Part shown: positions 1-8,012 of the stretch, one piece after another | Numbering within the stretch: position 1 is the stretch's first letter | Layout of the letters: the number at the start of each line of letters is the position of its first letter | Assembly (NCBI RefSeq): GCF_016428805.1 | Contig: NZ_JAELTJ010000016.1 | Location: 1 to 64,000 of the forward strand | DNA: 64,000 nt | Reading direction: 5' to 3' | DNA from: Achromobacter sp. ASV32 | Lineage (GTDB): Bacteria; Pseudomonadota; Gammaproteobacteria; Burkholderiales; Burkholderiaceae_B | The notes under the pieces: generated by a model | Told to the model about the DNA's origin: nothing | Databases searched by the model: none | What the model saw: only the letters and a program-made list of their open reading frames with translations | Translations under genes and position numbers: made by a program

Positions 1-6
1 TTTTTC

Positions 7-681
7 ATGCGCGGTATCTGTACGCTGATTGCCTTCAAACGGACGGTGCTGAGCCCGAAGAATCGGCGTGATGAGATTAAAAGGTCCGCGAAAAAAAATA
101 AGGTGCGTATCTATGTGGGAAACTTCTACGGACTCACATGCAAAGACCCGGAGGGACGCGAATACCTATCGGATCTGAAGCGTGTGTTGGATAAATTGGT
201 GGCTATACGAAAAGACGAGGGCCTAGACGAAAGTGAGTTCCACGCGGAATTGAACTCGTCCGTACGCCGCATGGAATATTTTGACCAGAACACGGTTTGG
301 CCGAAATTGCGAGATGTTTCCAAAAAAATAGACCTGGATGATAGTGTTAGCGCTGATCAAAAGATAATCTTAAAGATGATGAAGGATAGTATTGTGGATA
401 GAGGGCATCCTCCTAGTGTTCCTGCCCATACTCCTCCTGTTAGTACTTCCGCCCCGGCACCTTCATTATCGAATGGTCTTTATGCTGCACCCAGCAGCTC
501 TGCGCTGTTAAGTGACGGTGACTCCCCGCCAACGACGAGTCCCTCGGTGGAATCCGATCCCGAGATGGTTGATTCCTCCCGCTCGGAATCGTTGGTGCCA
601 AATTATTCAAAAGCAGTCTCAACGGGCGAGTCGTCTACACAACAGTTGCAAGAGGATTCCATCGCGGTGGGGGCGAAATAA
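7..681 (+). CDS. Hypothetical protein, possibly T3SS-associated (5' end may lie outside the window)
   Basis: I do not recognise this 224-residue protein. Residues 1-115 are charged and probably helical; residues 135-224 are a low-complexity tail rich in Ser, Pro and Thr. The frame is open to base 1, so the true start may lie to the left. It aligns without gaps to the next gene product (936-1673) over about 70 residues, sharing R-x-Y-x-G-x3-G, L-x-K-L, V-x-R-M and a later V and R at equal spacing, so the two are probably paralogs. The DNA is far more AT-rich than the rest of the window, which suggests acquisition from elsewhere. The frame stays open for 58 codons after the TAA. A secreted substrate is possible from position alone. 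Confidence 0.55.
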   Translation: MRGICTLIAFKRTVLSPKNRRDEIKRSAKKNKVRIYVGNFYGLTCKDPEGREYLSDLKRVLDKLVAIRKDEGLDESEFHAELNSSVRRMEYFDQNTVWPKLRDVSKKIDLDDSVSADQKIILKMMKDSIVDRGHPPSVPAHTPPVSTSAPAPSLSNGLYAAPSSSALLSDGDSPPTTSPSVESDPEMVDSSRSESLVPNYSKAVSTGESSTQQLQEDSIAVGAK

Positions 682-935
682 AAAAAGACCATACAGACGC
701 CGACTCAAAATCCTGATGGAATATTCAAAACAAAAAATATGCTTAAGCTACCGGAACTCAAAGATCTCGAATCGAAATTGCTGCCCAATGAGAGTAAGCA
801 ATCCTTCCATAAAGAGTCCGCAAATTCCAGGCTTAATGGCGTCGATGATCGTTAGCGCTTCGAGGTCAGACGAAGCTTCAGGTAGTCGAGATAAAGCCCA
901 GTCTTAATATAAGATCCGCAGGCTCCAAGGCATCC

Positions 936-1673
936 ATGAACCTCGGCGTGTCATTCAAGAATGTGGAACTGACTATTCTGGCCGATCGAAACTATCGATT
1001 GGGGCCAATGGGAAAGATCGGCAATCTCAATTTGTACGCCACCGGATCCCGGCCGGCGCGGACGCCGCCGCTACGCGAACGAATGACCATCAAATTCCGG
1101 GCCTTGCTGTCAGTTGCATTCAGCTCCAGGACCCACCTGTCCTATGAAAATCTGCGAGGGCAGTGCCTTGCCGCGCGGAAATACCTGGGAGATGTTTGCG
1201 GAAAGATCGCGTTGGCCAAGCATGATGACGCTCACGTGAAGAGTATCCAGAAGACGTTGAACAAGTTGGCGGGCCTGGATATGAGAGTGCTCGGAACAGC
1301 CACGGCTTTGCAGGACTGCGTCGCTATGCATGTTGGACGTATGACCACCGATGATTGCAAGGCGGTTGTCTACGGTTTTCGTCATCTGCGTCGTATGACG
1401 ACGCGGGAATCGATCCTGGGGCTGGCGCAAAGAGCTGTTTTGGCCGCGCTGATCAAAGCGGCCCAGGCGAAGGCGGAAGGCAGGCCAGCAGCCGCGGCGC
1501 CTTCCGGCCAGACGTATCCGTTGCCGGCCCAGGCCAGCGCTATGGCAACGGTCGATTCGCCATTGGCCTGTCCCAAGCCCAGTTCCCCCGATGTGTGGAA
1601 AGAGCAGGACAACGTCGCGGACCCGACAGGGACGAACAGCGGCTCGGACGCCGGTTTGCTATCCAATGAGTAA
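936..1673 (+). CDS. Hypothetical protein, paralog of the preceding gene
   Basis: This 245-residue protein matches no family I know. Its plan resembles its neighbour at 7-681: a helical central part (about residues 50-170) followed by an Ala/Pro/Ser-rich tail (175-245). Over some 70 positions the two share identically spaced residues with no gap. The start at 936 has only a weak AAGG upstream; ATG codons at 1008 and 1083 are alternatives, and the conserved part begins near the latter. GC content rises through the gene towards the T3SS average. No signal peptide or membrane segment is apparent. Function unknown; its position beside the T3SS makes a secreted or regulatory role conceivable. Confidence 0.55.
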   Translation: MNLGVSFKNVELTILADRNYRLGPMGKIGNLNLYATGSRPARTPPLRERMTIKFRALLSVAFSSRTHLSYENLRGQCLAARKYLGDVCGKIALAKHDDAHVKSIQKTLNKLAGLDMRVLGTATALQDCVAMHVGRMTTDDCKAVVYGFRHLRRMTTRESILGLAQRAVLAALIKAAQAKAEGRPAAAAPSGQTYPLPAQASAMATVDSPLACPKPSSPDVWKEQDNVADPTGTNSGSDAGLLSNE

Positions 1674-1741
1674 GGGTTCAAGGCCCTTCGATACGCAAGC
1701 GTATTGGCCATATTCCGCAATGAGAACAGGAGACATCCGTC

Positions 1742-2725
1742 ATGACCGTCAACACACTCAGCCTCAACCGAGCGCAAATGCCGAACCTGGGCGACATTCT
1801 GGCCAGGCAGGAGGTCAAGTCCGGCTTGGGCACGGTGGGCAACCTGGCGTGCTCCCTTGGGCAGGCCGCAACGCCCAGGGTCAAGACGACATTCGGCGGC
1901 ACTGTTTTTCGAGGTCTGACATTGCTGCGCGATGCCGTCATGCTCTCGCCGTCGGCGCGGGCGGAAAAGACTGCCAGAGAGCAGACGCGCAAGCTGACCT
2001 CGGACTTGGGTGATTTCCTGGGGATGTTGACGCGACCTCATGACGGGCCGCGGTTCCCGGCGGAGCTTTCAGGGCAGGCCAGGCGCGTGTTGGAGCGTGC
2101 CCAGACCTTGGCTGGCAATGGAGGAATGCAGCGGGGCGAGGTGATCGAAAAATTGCTGGCCCGAATAGCCGAGCCGCAATCCTACGGGTCCAGATCGATG
2201 GGCTTGCGCAACGATGAGTTCGAGGCGCTGGGCCAGGGCATGCTGCAGGCCAAGGACCTTGGAGGCATGCTGAGGCAAACGCTGCCGCAGCATTTGCACG
2301 GCGCAGCCGATCAGTTGCTCGGCCTTGTGACCCAGTGCGTCCAGGACCGGGCCAATGCGCAAATCGCACCCAGCCGCCTGGGAGAGGCGCTAGGCCTTTT
2401 TCCCAGGTCCCGCGAGGGGGGAGGGCCGAAAATCGTGGAGCACTTTAAAATAGAGCAGACCATCGAGAAGTTCGTGGCAGGGATGAGATCGAAGGTCGGC
2501 ACCACGTCGGATGCGGACTTCATCAGGGCGGCGGTCAGGCAGGCCTCGTCGGAGACGAAGGCGGCATTGCGGACGTCCTTGCAGCTCAGGGAGGAACAGC
2601 GGCTCTCGCAGAGCCCGCAGCTGGCCAAACACCTCCAGTTCTTGTACGGCGAAGAGCACAGACAGGTGCATCAGATGCTTATGACACTGGAAGACGTGGT
2701 ATTGGGAAAACGTCCGCAATCGTAG
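1742..2725 (+). CDS. Hypothetical protein convergent with the T3SS bscF operon
   Basis: The 327-residue product is unknown to me. The start is well supported by AGGAG about ten bases before the ATG. It is predicted mostly helical, with no signal peptide or membrane span. The stretch around residues 55-130 (F-x-x-L near the start, then a leucine/glycine-rich helix) weakly resembles the matching part of the two genes upstream and of the large protein at 31209-33308, but I would not claim homology from this. It ends 115 bases from the end of bscF on the opposite strand. The position suggests a T3SS-linked secreted or regulatory protein. Confidence 0.6.
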   Translation: MTVNTLSLNRAQMPNLGDILARQEVKSGLGTVGNLACSLGQAATPRVKTTFGGTVFRGLTLLRDAVMLSPSARAEKTAREQTRKLTSDLGDFLGMLTRPHDGPRFPAELSGQARRVLERAQTLAGNGGMQRGEVIEKLLARIAEPQSYGSRSMGLRNDEFEALGQGMLQAKDLGGMLRQTLPQHLHGAADQLLGLVTQCVQDRANAQIAPSRLGEALGLFPRSREGGGPKIVEHFKIEQTIEKFVAGMRSKVGTTSDADFIRAAVRQASSETKAALRTSLQLREEQRLSQSPQLAKHLQFLYGEEHRQVHQMLMTLEDVVLGKRPQS

Positions 2726-2788
2726 TGTTCGCCAATCTCCAGCATGCCGGCTTCCTGCCGGCGCATCGGGCGCCAGGCCATGAGAAAA

Positions 2789-2816
2789 GAGAAGCGCGCC
2801 GCAAGGCGCGCTTCTC
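2789..2816 (-). terminator. Hairpin terminator after bscF
   Basis: A perfect 12-bp stem (GAGAAGCGCGCC and its complement) encloses a GCAA tetraloop on the + strand. Read on the - strand, the direction of the bscF operon, it is followed by CTTTTCTC, so it fits an intrinsic terminator for bopN-to-bscF. It lies between two convergent genes and may also slow transcription arriving from the left. Confidence 0.7.
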
Positions 2817-2840
2817 CTGCGCTGGATGATCCGATCCCGA

Positions 2841-3104
2841 TCAACCTGACTTCTGCACGACCGATTTGGCGGACTCGGCAAGCTGCTTGGTGATGGTGCT
2901 CTGGATGTCGATCATGATGCTCCATTGCTGCACCTGTTGCTGCATGGCCAGCATTTGCGTCGGCGTAAGATTGCCATCGCTGGCCGAGGCCATCGACGAC
3001 ATCGTGGTTTTCAGTTTGTCCTCCTGCTTCTGGATGCCTTGAAACACGGTTGAATTCAGAAAATCGTTGGTCAGGCCGCCCTGGCCCATGTCTATTGTCG
3101 CCAT
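2841..3104 (-). CDS. bscF: T3SS needle protein BscF (SctF)
   Basis: This 87-residue protein has the size and plan of T3SS needle subunits (YscF/PrgI/EscF family): a short polar N-terminus, two amphipathic helices separated by a turn (about residues 46-50, including NLTPTQM) and a hydrophobic, secretion-competent C-terminus. Family members polymerise outside the cell into the hollow needle that carries secreted proteins. It is the last gene of the - strand operon, 38 bases after bscE, and the hairpin at 2789-2816 follows. Its partners should be the co-chaperone BscE just upstream and a YscG-like TPR protein, for which 13421-13843 is a candidate. Confidence 0.88.
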   Translation of the reverse strand: MATIDMGQGGLTNDFLNSTVFQGIQKQEDKLKTTMSSMASASDGNLTPTQMLAMQQQVQQWSIMIDIQSTITKQLAESAKSVVQKSG

Positions 3105-3142
3105 TGTTGTTCCTTGTGCTTGCAGAGTGGGAAAACCGCGGT

Positions 3143-3400
3143 TCAGTGCAAGAACCCGGCCGCGGGTGGTACATCGGTGCAGACCGGATACCGGCCGAGC
3201 ACTGCTATTGCGCTGGCCGCCGCCTCGGCGGCGGCCAGGCAGAGCAACAGGTCGGCGCGGGACAGCCCCGTGGCTGCCAGGCGGCGGTAGGCGTCCTCCA
3301 GGACTTCCAGCTTTTTGACGAGCGCGTCGCGCAAGGTCTCCCCTTCGGCGCCGGCCAGGCGCTGCTCCAGTTCGGTGACGCGGGGCGGGGAGTGGCTCAT
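3143..3400 (-). CDS. bscE: T3SS needle co-chaperone BscE (SctE/YscE-like)
   Basis: A small 85-residue protein, predicted to be a two-helix hairpin (about residues 6-25 and 28-65) with leucine- and alanine-rich faces. Size, plan and position between bscD and bscF fit the YscE/PscE co-chaperones, which together with a TPR protein (YscG/PscG) hold needle monomers unpolymerised in the cytoplasm. Sequence conservation in this family is poor, so the call rests largely on gene order. The C-terminal tail is less typical. Confidence 0.7.
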   Translation of the reverse strand: MSHSPPRVTELEQRLAGAEGETLRDALVKKLEVLEDAYRRLAATGLSRADLLLCLAAAEAAASAIAVLGRYPVCTDVPPAAGFLH

Positions 3401-3445
3401 GGAATCTCCGGGATGTGCGCGAAGTGGGGGATCTACCGGTGGGGT

Positions 3446-4762
3446 TCAGCGGCTGATTACCGCATAGGCGGGGCCGTCGAAGGTCACGGTGCCATTCTCG
3501 ATGGACACCAGCTTGTACTGCTGATAGATGCCGCCCGGTGTGAGCTTGCTGCCGTCGCCCAGCACGATGAAGGGCTGCGCGCCGCCCATGACGCTGCGTA
3601 TCTGGAACGGCACCGACGTGACAATGGCGCGCTTGGGGGCAGGCCGTTCCGGCCGGGCTTGCAGGAACGCGATCTGAAATCGGGCGGCGTTGAAGGCGTC
3701 GATGACCGCGGCCAGTTTTTTCGTTTGCCCGGCATCATCGGGTGGAGAGACTTCCAGGCGGACGCCGTTCCAGGCCATGTCCAGGCTGGGCAATCCGGCG
3801 TCGGCCGCGGCCGAGGCGAGGCGGGCGGCGGTCTCGTCAGCCAGCTCCACCTCGGTCAGATCGAAGCGCAGACCGGGCAAGGCGCCGCGCAGCGCATCGC
3901 CGACGCGCGCGCGCTGTTGCGCATCCGGCGCAACCCCGCGCACGGCAACCCGTCCATCGCCCTCGTAACGCGTCTGATAGCGCAGCGGATAGGCTTTGAG
4001 GACCTGTTCCGCCGTCGCCTGCATGTCGGCCTCGTTGGTGACGCGCAAGGCCGGCATGGGCCAGATTTTCGATAACGCCGCCGCCAGCGCGTCCTGTTCC
4101 GCGGCGTCGCGCAACCAGCCTGTCACGACGATGCTACGGTCAGGGCGGCGGGTCACGTTCAGCCGCTGGGACAGGCCCAGCCGCTCCAGGACGCGCATGA
4201 TTTCCGGCAAGGAAGCGTCTATGGCCAGCTGCTGCGCATCGGCCTGCGCCAGCCGCTGCTGCTGCGGCGGCAGCAGAAAGGACAGGCCGGCCAGGCTGAG
4301 CATCAGCATGGAGACCATGCCGCCATAGACGTACAGCGCTTCCCGGGTCCGGCGTGCAGGCGCGGGAGCGGAGGGGGGCGGGCTGTCGGCCGCCGGCGCA
4401 ACGATGCTATCGGGTTCCGCCTGCGCCGGCGGCGTATCGGGGTTGGCCCGCGGCTCGGCAACGGGCGCGTCGATCCAGGGCGCCTCGGGCGCGTCCAGCG
4501 CCAGCCAGACCGGACCCAGCAGCCCGGGTTCGCCGAAACGCCGCTCCGCGGCTGGGCCGCCGTCGCCGTCAGGCGCCACCGGCGCCAGCATCCAGGTGGT
4601 GGCATTGATGCGCACGCGCGCCATGTGCGACGCGATGCCGGCATCGGCCAGCACGATATCGCATTCGGGATCGGCGCCGATCAAGGCGCCGTCGGCGATG
4701 GGCGCGTGGGCGTGCTGGTGGATGCCGGAGAGCACACGTAGTTCCCAGGCGGGCATGTTCAC
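3446..4762 (-). CDS. bscD: T3SS inner-membrane ring protein BscD (SctD)
   Basis: The 438-residue product has the SctD plan: a cytoplasmic forkhead-associated-like domain (about residues 1-100, with GADPECDIVL resembling an FHA loop), a Pro/Ala-rich linker, one membrane segment near residues 146-167 and a periplasmic region of ring-building repeats. With the lipoprotein BscJ it forms the concentric inner-membrane rings, and its cytoplasmic domain should anchor the sorting platform through BscK. Its start overlaps the end of bcrD by four bases, indicating translational coupling. The length is close to that of YscD. Confidence 0.88.
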   Translation of the reverse strand: MNMPAWELRVLSGIHQHAHAPIADGALIGADPECDIVLADAGIASHMARVRINATTWMLAPVAPDGDGGPAAERRFGEPGLLGPVWLALDAPEAPWIDAPVAEPRANPDTPPAQAEPDSIVAPAADSPPPSAPAPARRTREALYVYGGMVSMLMLSLAGLSFLLPPQQQRLAQADAQQLAIDASLPEIMRVLERLGLSQRLNVTRRPDRSIVVTGWLRDAAEQDALAAALSKIWPMPALRVTNEADMQATAEQVLKAYPLRYQTRYEGDGRVAVRGVAPDAQQRARVGDALRGALPGLRFDLTEVELADETAARLASAAADAGLPSLDMAWNGVRLEVSPPDDAGQTKKLAAVIDAFNAARFQIAFLQARPERPAPKRAIVTSVPFQIRSVMGGAQPFIVLGDGSKLTPGGIYQQYKLVSIENGTVTFDGPAYAVISR

Positions 4763-6855
4763 AGGTCCACCCGCGCCAGAGGCTGTACATTGATTTCCGG
4801 GGTCAGCTCCTGGTAGGACAGCACCGGCAATTCATAGAGGTCCTGTTCGATCATCTTGCGCAGGTAGCGCCGGATGTCCATGGAGGTGAGCATGACCGGC
4901 TTTTGCACGGCGCTGGCCAGGTCGCCGGCGATATTCTTGATGTTCTCGACCAGTGACTTGCCGATGGCGGGATCCAGGGCCAGGTAGCTGCCGCCCGAGG
5001 TCTGGCGGATGGCGTTGCGCAGCGTTTCCTCGACATTGGGCGCCAGCAGGTAGGCCGGCAGGATGTTCTGGCCGTTTGAATACTTGTAGCTGATGTGGCG
5101 CTTGAGCGCGATGCGCACGTACTCGGTCAGCAGCACGGAGTCCTTCTCCTTTTGTCCCCACTCGATCAGCGCCTCCAGCACCGAACGCAGATTGCGCACC
5201 GAGATGTCCTCGGACACCAGGCGCTGCAAGACCTCGGCGACCTTCTGCACCGGCATGACGCGGCCGGCCTCCTTGACGAGCTCCGGGAAGCGTTCTTCCA
5301 TGGCCGTCAGCAGAAAGCGGGTCTCCTGGATGCCGATGAAGTCCGAGGAGTACTTTTTCAGTACGAAAGCCAGGTGCCACGCCAGGATCTGGCCGCTGTC
5401 CAGCGTCGGCACGCCCGCGTCATGCAGGGTTTTCGCCAGCGACTGCTCCACCCACAAGGTGGCCAGATCCGGCAGGAAACGCTTCTGGGCGTCGTAGGGG
5501 ACTTGCAGCGCCTGCAAGTGGGCTTCCGTGTCGCGGGCCAATACGTGGCCGGGGCGCAGCCGGCCCTCGGAGACGGGTACCTCCGCCAGCAAGATGGTGT
5601 AGCTGCCTTCCTCCAGCGTTTCGTTGAAGCGCAGTTGGATGCCGGGAAATGGCACACCCAGGTCGAAGTACAGCGCACGCCGGATTTTCATCAGTTCCTC
5701 GTCCAGCGTGCCGGCGTCAAAGCTCTGCTGCAAGCCGGCCTCCACGTCCAGCATCAATGGCACGGAAGGCGCGAATTCCGCGCTGCCGTCCTTGCGGGGC
5801 TTTTCCGCCGGCGGCCCGGCAGGCGCCAACGCGGAGATCTCGGTAATGGCGCCGGTCTTTTCGTCCACTACCTTGCGGGTGGAGCGCAGCAGCACGAAGC
5901 CGACGGTGCCCACGCCCAGCGCCAGGCCGCCGAATATCACGGTAGGCATGCCGGGAATCAGGCCCATGCCCACGGCGATCACGGCGGCGATGAGCAGCGC
6001 GCGCGGCTGGGCCAGGACCTGGGCGCCGATGTCCCGGCCGACGTTGGACGGACCGCCTTCGTCCGACTGCACGCGCGTGACAATGATGCCGGCGCAGATG
6101 GCGATGAACAGCGCCGGGATCTGCGCGATCAGGCCATCGCCGATGGTCAGAATGGAGTACACCTGCACCGCCTGGCCGGCGCTCATGCCGCGCTGCAGCG
6201 TGCCGATCATGATGCCGCCCAGCAGGTTCACCGCCACGATGATCAGGCCGGCGATGGCGTCCCCCTTGACGAACTTCATGGCGCCATCCATGGCGCCGTA
6301 CAGCTGGCTTTCCTTTTCCACCAGGTTGCGGCGCTTGCGGGCCTGCTCCATGTCTATCGTGCCGGCGCGCAAGTCCGCGTCGATGGACATTTGTTTGCCG
6401 GGCATCGCGTCCAGGGAGAAACGCGCCGCGACTTCCGCCACGCGCTCCGCGCCCTTCGTGATGACCACGAACTGCACGATGGTGAGGATCAGGAACACCA
6501 CCAGGCCGACGATGAGATTGCCGCCGACGACGAAATTGCCGAAGGTCTCGATGATATGGCCGGCATCGCCCTGCAGCAGGATCAGGCGGGTGGTAGCGAT
6601 GGAAATGCCCAGGCGGAACAGGGTCGTTACCAGCAACACGGAGGGAAACGACGAGAACGCCAGCGGCGATGGCAGATACATGGCCACCATCAGCAAGATG
6701 GCGGACAGGGTCATGTTGACGCCGATCAGCGCATCGACCAGCAGCGTGGGCAGCGGCAGGATCATCATGAAGATGATCGCCACGATGACCACCGCGAGAA
6801 TGATGTCGTTGCGGCTGGTGACAGCGGCGATCCCGCGGTTGAGCAGCTTATACAT
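4759..6855 (-). CDS. bcrD: T3SS export gate protein BcrD (SctV/LcrD family)
   Basis: This 698-residue protein is an FHIPEP-family export gate. A block of membrane helices fills about residues 15-325, including the conserved GDAIAGLIIV region and the basic loop containing KQMSIDADLRAG. A long cytoplasmic domain follows that forms a nonameric ring receiving substrate-chaperone complexes. I start it at 6855 (MYKLLNRG); an upstream in-frame ATG would add 19 atypical residues. The chosen ATG overlaps the bscY stop by eight bases. It follows bopN, the small chaperone gene, bscX and bscY, the Yersinia virA operon order. Confidence 0.95.
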   Translation of the reverse strand: MYKLLNRGIAAVTSRNDIILAVVIVAIIFMMILPLPTLLVDALIGVNMTLSAILLMVAMYLPSPLAFSSFPSVLLVTTLFRLGISIATTRLILLQGDAGHIIETFGNFVVGGNLIVGLVVFLILTIVQFVVITKGAERVAEVAARFSLDAMPGKQMSIDADLRAGTIDMEQARKRRNLVEKESQLYGAMDGAMKFVKGDAIAGLIIVAVNLLGGIMIGTLQRGMSAGQAVQVYSILTIGDGLIAQIPALFIAICAGIIVTRVQSDEGGPSNVGRDIGAQVLAQPRALLIAAVIAVGMGLIPGMPTVIFGGLALGVGTVGFVLLRSTRKVVDEKTGAITEISALAPAGPPAEKPRKDGSAEFAPSVPLMLDVEAGLQQSFDAGTLDEELMKIRRALYFDLGVPFPGIQLRFNETLEEGSYTILLAEVPVSEGRLRPGHVLARDTEAHLQALQVPYDAQKRFLPDLATLWVEQSLAKTLHDAGVPTLDSGQILAWHLAFVLKKYSSDFIGIQETRFLLTAMEERFPELVKEAGRVMPVQKVAEVLQRLVSEDISVRNLRSVLEALIEWGQKEKDSVLLTEYVRIALKRHISYKYSNGQNILPAYLLAPNVEETLRNAIRQTSGGSYLALDPAIGKSLVENIKNIAGDLASAVQKPVMLTSMDIRRYLRKMIEQDLYELPVLSYQELTPEINVQPLARVDL

Positions 6856-7222
6856 GCGCGGCGCCTCGCTGCCCGGCCGCACTTTCCTGGCGGCGTAGCG
6901 CCAGATAGGCACGCATGGCCGCGGCGGCTTCAGCCGGCTGATGCAGCTCGTGCAGGCAGCCGGCCCGGATCAGGTGAAAGGCCGCGGAGGGAGGGTCCCG
7001 CAGGGCCAGCGTTTCGAGCGTTTTCAAGGCCTGGCCCGGCTTGCCCGCGCGCAACTCCGCCAGCGCCAGCGTACAGCGCGAGCGCGGGTCGCCCGCATTC
7101 ATGGCTTCCAGGGCGGACAGCAGCGCGGCGGCCTTTTCCGGGCGGTTGTTCTCCATGTAGATGAAGGCCAGCAGCGAGAGCAGTTCGCGCGACGCCGCGG
7201 TCAAGGTAGCGGCGGGAGTCAT
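6848..7222 (-). CDS. bscY: TPR chaperone BscY (YscY-like)
   Basis: A 124-residue, alanine- and leucine-rich protein with three TPR-like helical pairs (about residues 10-40, 45-75 and 78-110). In Yersinia YscY binds YscX, and both associate with the export gate YscV; here the gene sits between bscX and bcrD exactly as in Yersinia. It overlaps the bscX stop by four bases (ATGA) and the bcrD start by eight. Identification relies on gene order plus the TPR pattern. Confidence 0.8.
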   Translation of the reverse strand: MTPAATLTAASRELLSLLAFIYMENNRPEKAAALLSALEAMNAGDPRSRCTLALAELRAGKPGQALKTLETLALRDPPSAAFHLIRAGCLHELHQPAEAAAAMRAYLALRRQESAAGQRGAAHV

Positions 7223-7617
7223 CCTTGGTGCAGCGCGTTGCGGTAGGTGGAAATCAGGTCCCGCAGGGCCAGATCATCGCTCAACGTGCGCACGGCGCGC
7301 CGTAACGTGCTCGCCTGCTCCTTGTCGACAGGCGAGGCTGCGCTCAGCGCCGCGCAGGCAATGTGCAGCTCCCGGCGAAAGCGGACCGGTGCGAGCAGGC
7401 TCGCGTCGGACAGGACAGGGCGCAAGGCATCTCCCAGGAAAGCGCCGATGTTGGGCGCGGCCAGCAGCTGTTGCAGGCGGTTCCTGGCATTGCCCTCGGT
7501 CGGTGCCAGTTCGCGCCTGTCGGGCAGGGATTGCTGGATCTCTCCCCGGGCCTGGTAGCTGATCCCGTCCAGGCCGCGGTCCAGCCGGAGGGAATTGTTG
7601 AAAGAGATATCGGTCAT
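7219..7617 (-). CDS. bscX: T3SS protein BscX (YscX-like, early secreted)
   Basis: A 132-residue protein positioned as YscX. It has a polar N-terminus starting MTDISFNNSL, a middle region with QQLLAAPNIGAFLGD and a helical C-terminus ending in ISTYRNALHQG, similar to the C-terminal helix of the YscX family. YscX is exported, is needed for assembly and binds its chaperone YscY, encoded next here with a 4-base overlap. The spacing to the upstream chaperone gene is 26 bases. Confidence 0.8.
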   Translation of the reverse strand: MTDISFNNSLRLDRGLDGISYQARGEIQQSLPDRRELAPTEGNARNRLQQLLAAPNIGAFLGDALRPVLSDASLLAPVRFRRELHIACAALSAASPVDKEQASTLRRAVRTLSDDLALRDLISTYRNALHQG

Positions 7618-7643
7618 CAGGGCTCCTGGGGGAATGCGTCAGC

Positions 7644-8012
7644 TCAGATCTGCTCGAGCCAGGCTCGCAGGTTGGTGTAGGCGCGGACGAGGCGTGGCGC
7701 CGAGAGTTCTTCTTCCGGCACCCGAAGCAGGGCCACCAGCCAGTACCGGTGCTCGTGCCGGCGCAAGGCGATCTGCAGGGTGTCTTCGCGCAGCGGGGCG
7801 CAACAGACCCGCTTGCAGGCCTGGGCGTAGACGGCAATGGCATCGGCGTCCAATGGCCGCGCAACATGGAGCAGCAGCATGCCCGGCTGCTCGCGCAATC
7901 CGAGCCTGTGGCCGTCATCCAGCGGAATCTGGCATTCGCCGTGCGCGTCCGGCCGGCACTCCGGCAGGCGTAGCGCGTCGGCGAATTCACGCAGCGCGGC
8001 CGCCGGATTCAT
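7644..8012 (-). CDS. Class I T3SS chaperone, SycN-like, for BopN
   Basis: This 122-residue protein has the size, acidity and alternating pattern of CesT/SycN class I chaperones: an N-terminal helix (AAALREFADALRL), a strand with QIPLDDGHRLGL, then strands LLLHVARPL and RYWLVALLRV and a C-terminal helix. I chose the start at 8012 because it overlaps the bopN stop (ATGA); an upstream in-frame ATG would overlap bopN deeply. In Yersinia, SycN with YscB binds YopN. The position between bopN and bscX supports that role, though no separate YscB-like partner gene is visible. Confidence 0.7.
   Translation of the reverse strand: MNPAAALREFADALRLPECRPDAHGECQIPLDDGHRLGLREQPGMLLLHVARPLDADAIAVYAQACKRVCCAPLREDTLQIALRRHEHRYWLVALLRVPEEELSAPRLVRAYTNLRAWLEQI

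Noticed and set aside
512..907. 131-codon open frame overlapping the first gene
   Set aside because: Basic, Arg/Ser/Pro-rich product out of frame with the better-supported gene; no ribosome site.
963..990. GGAACT near the start of the second gene as a BtrS box
   Set aside because: Fifteen bases later reads TCGAAAC, not TCAC/TTAC, and it lies inside the coding region.
5095..7164. 689-codon open frame antisense to bcrD
   Set aside because: Shadow of a high-GC gene: the product is Gln/His/Asp/Arg-rich low complexity, while the opposite strand encodes a clear export gate protein.
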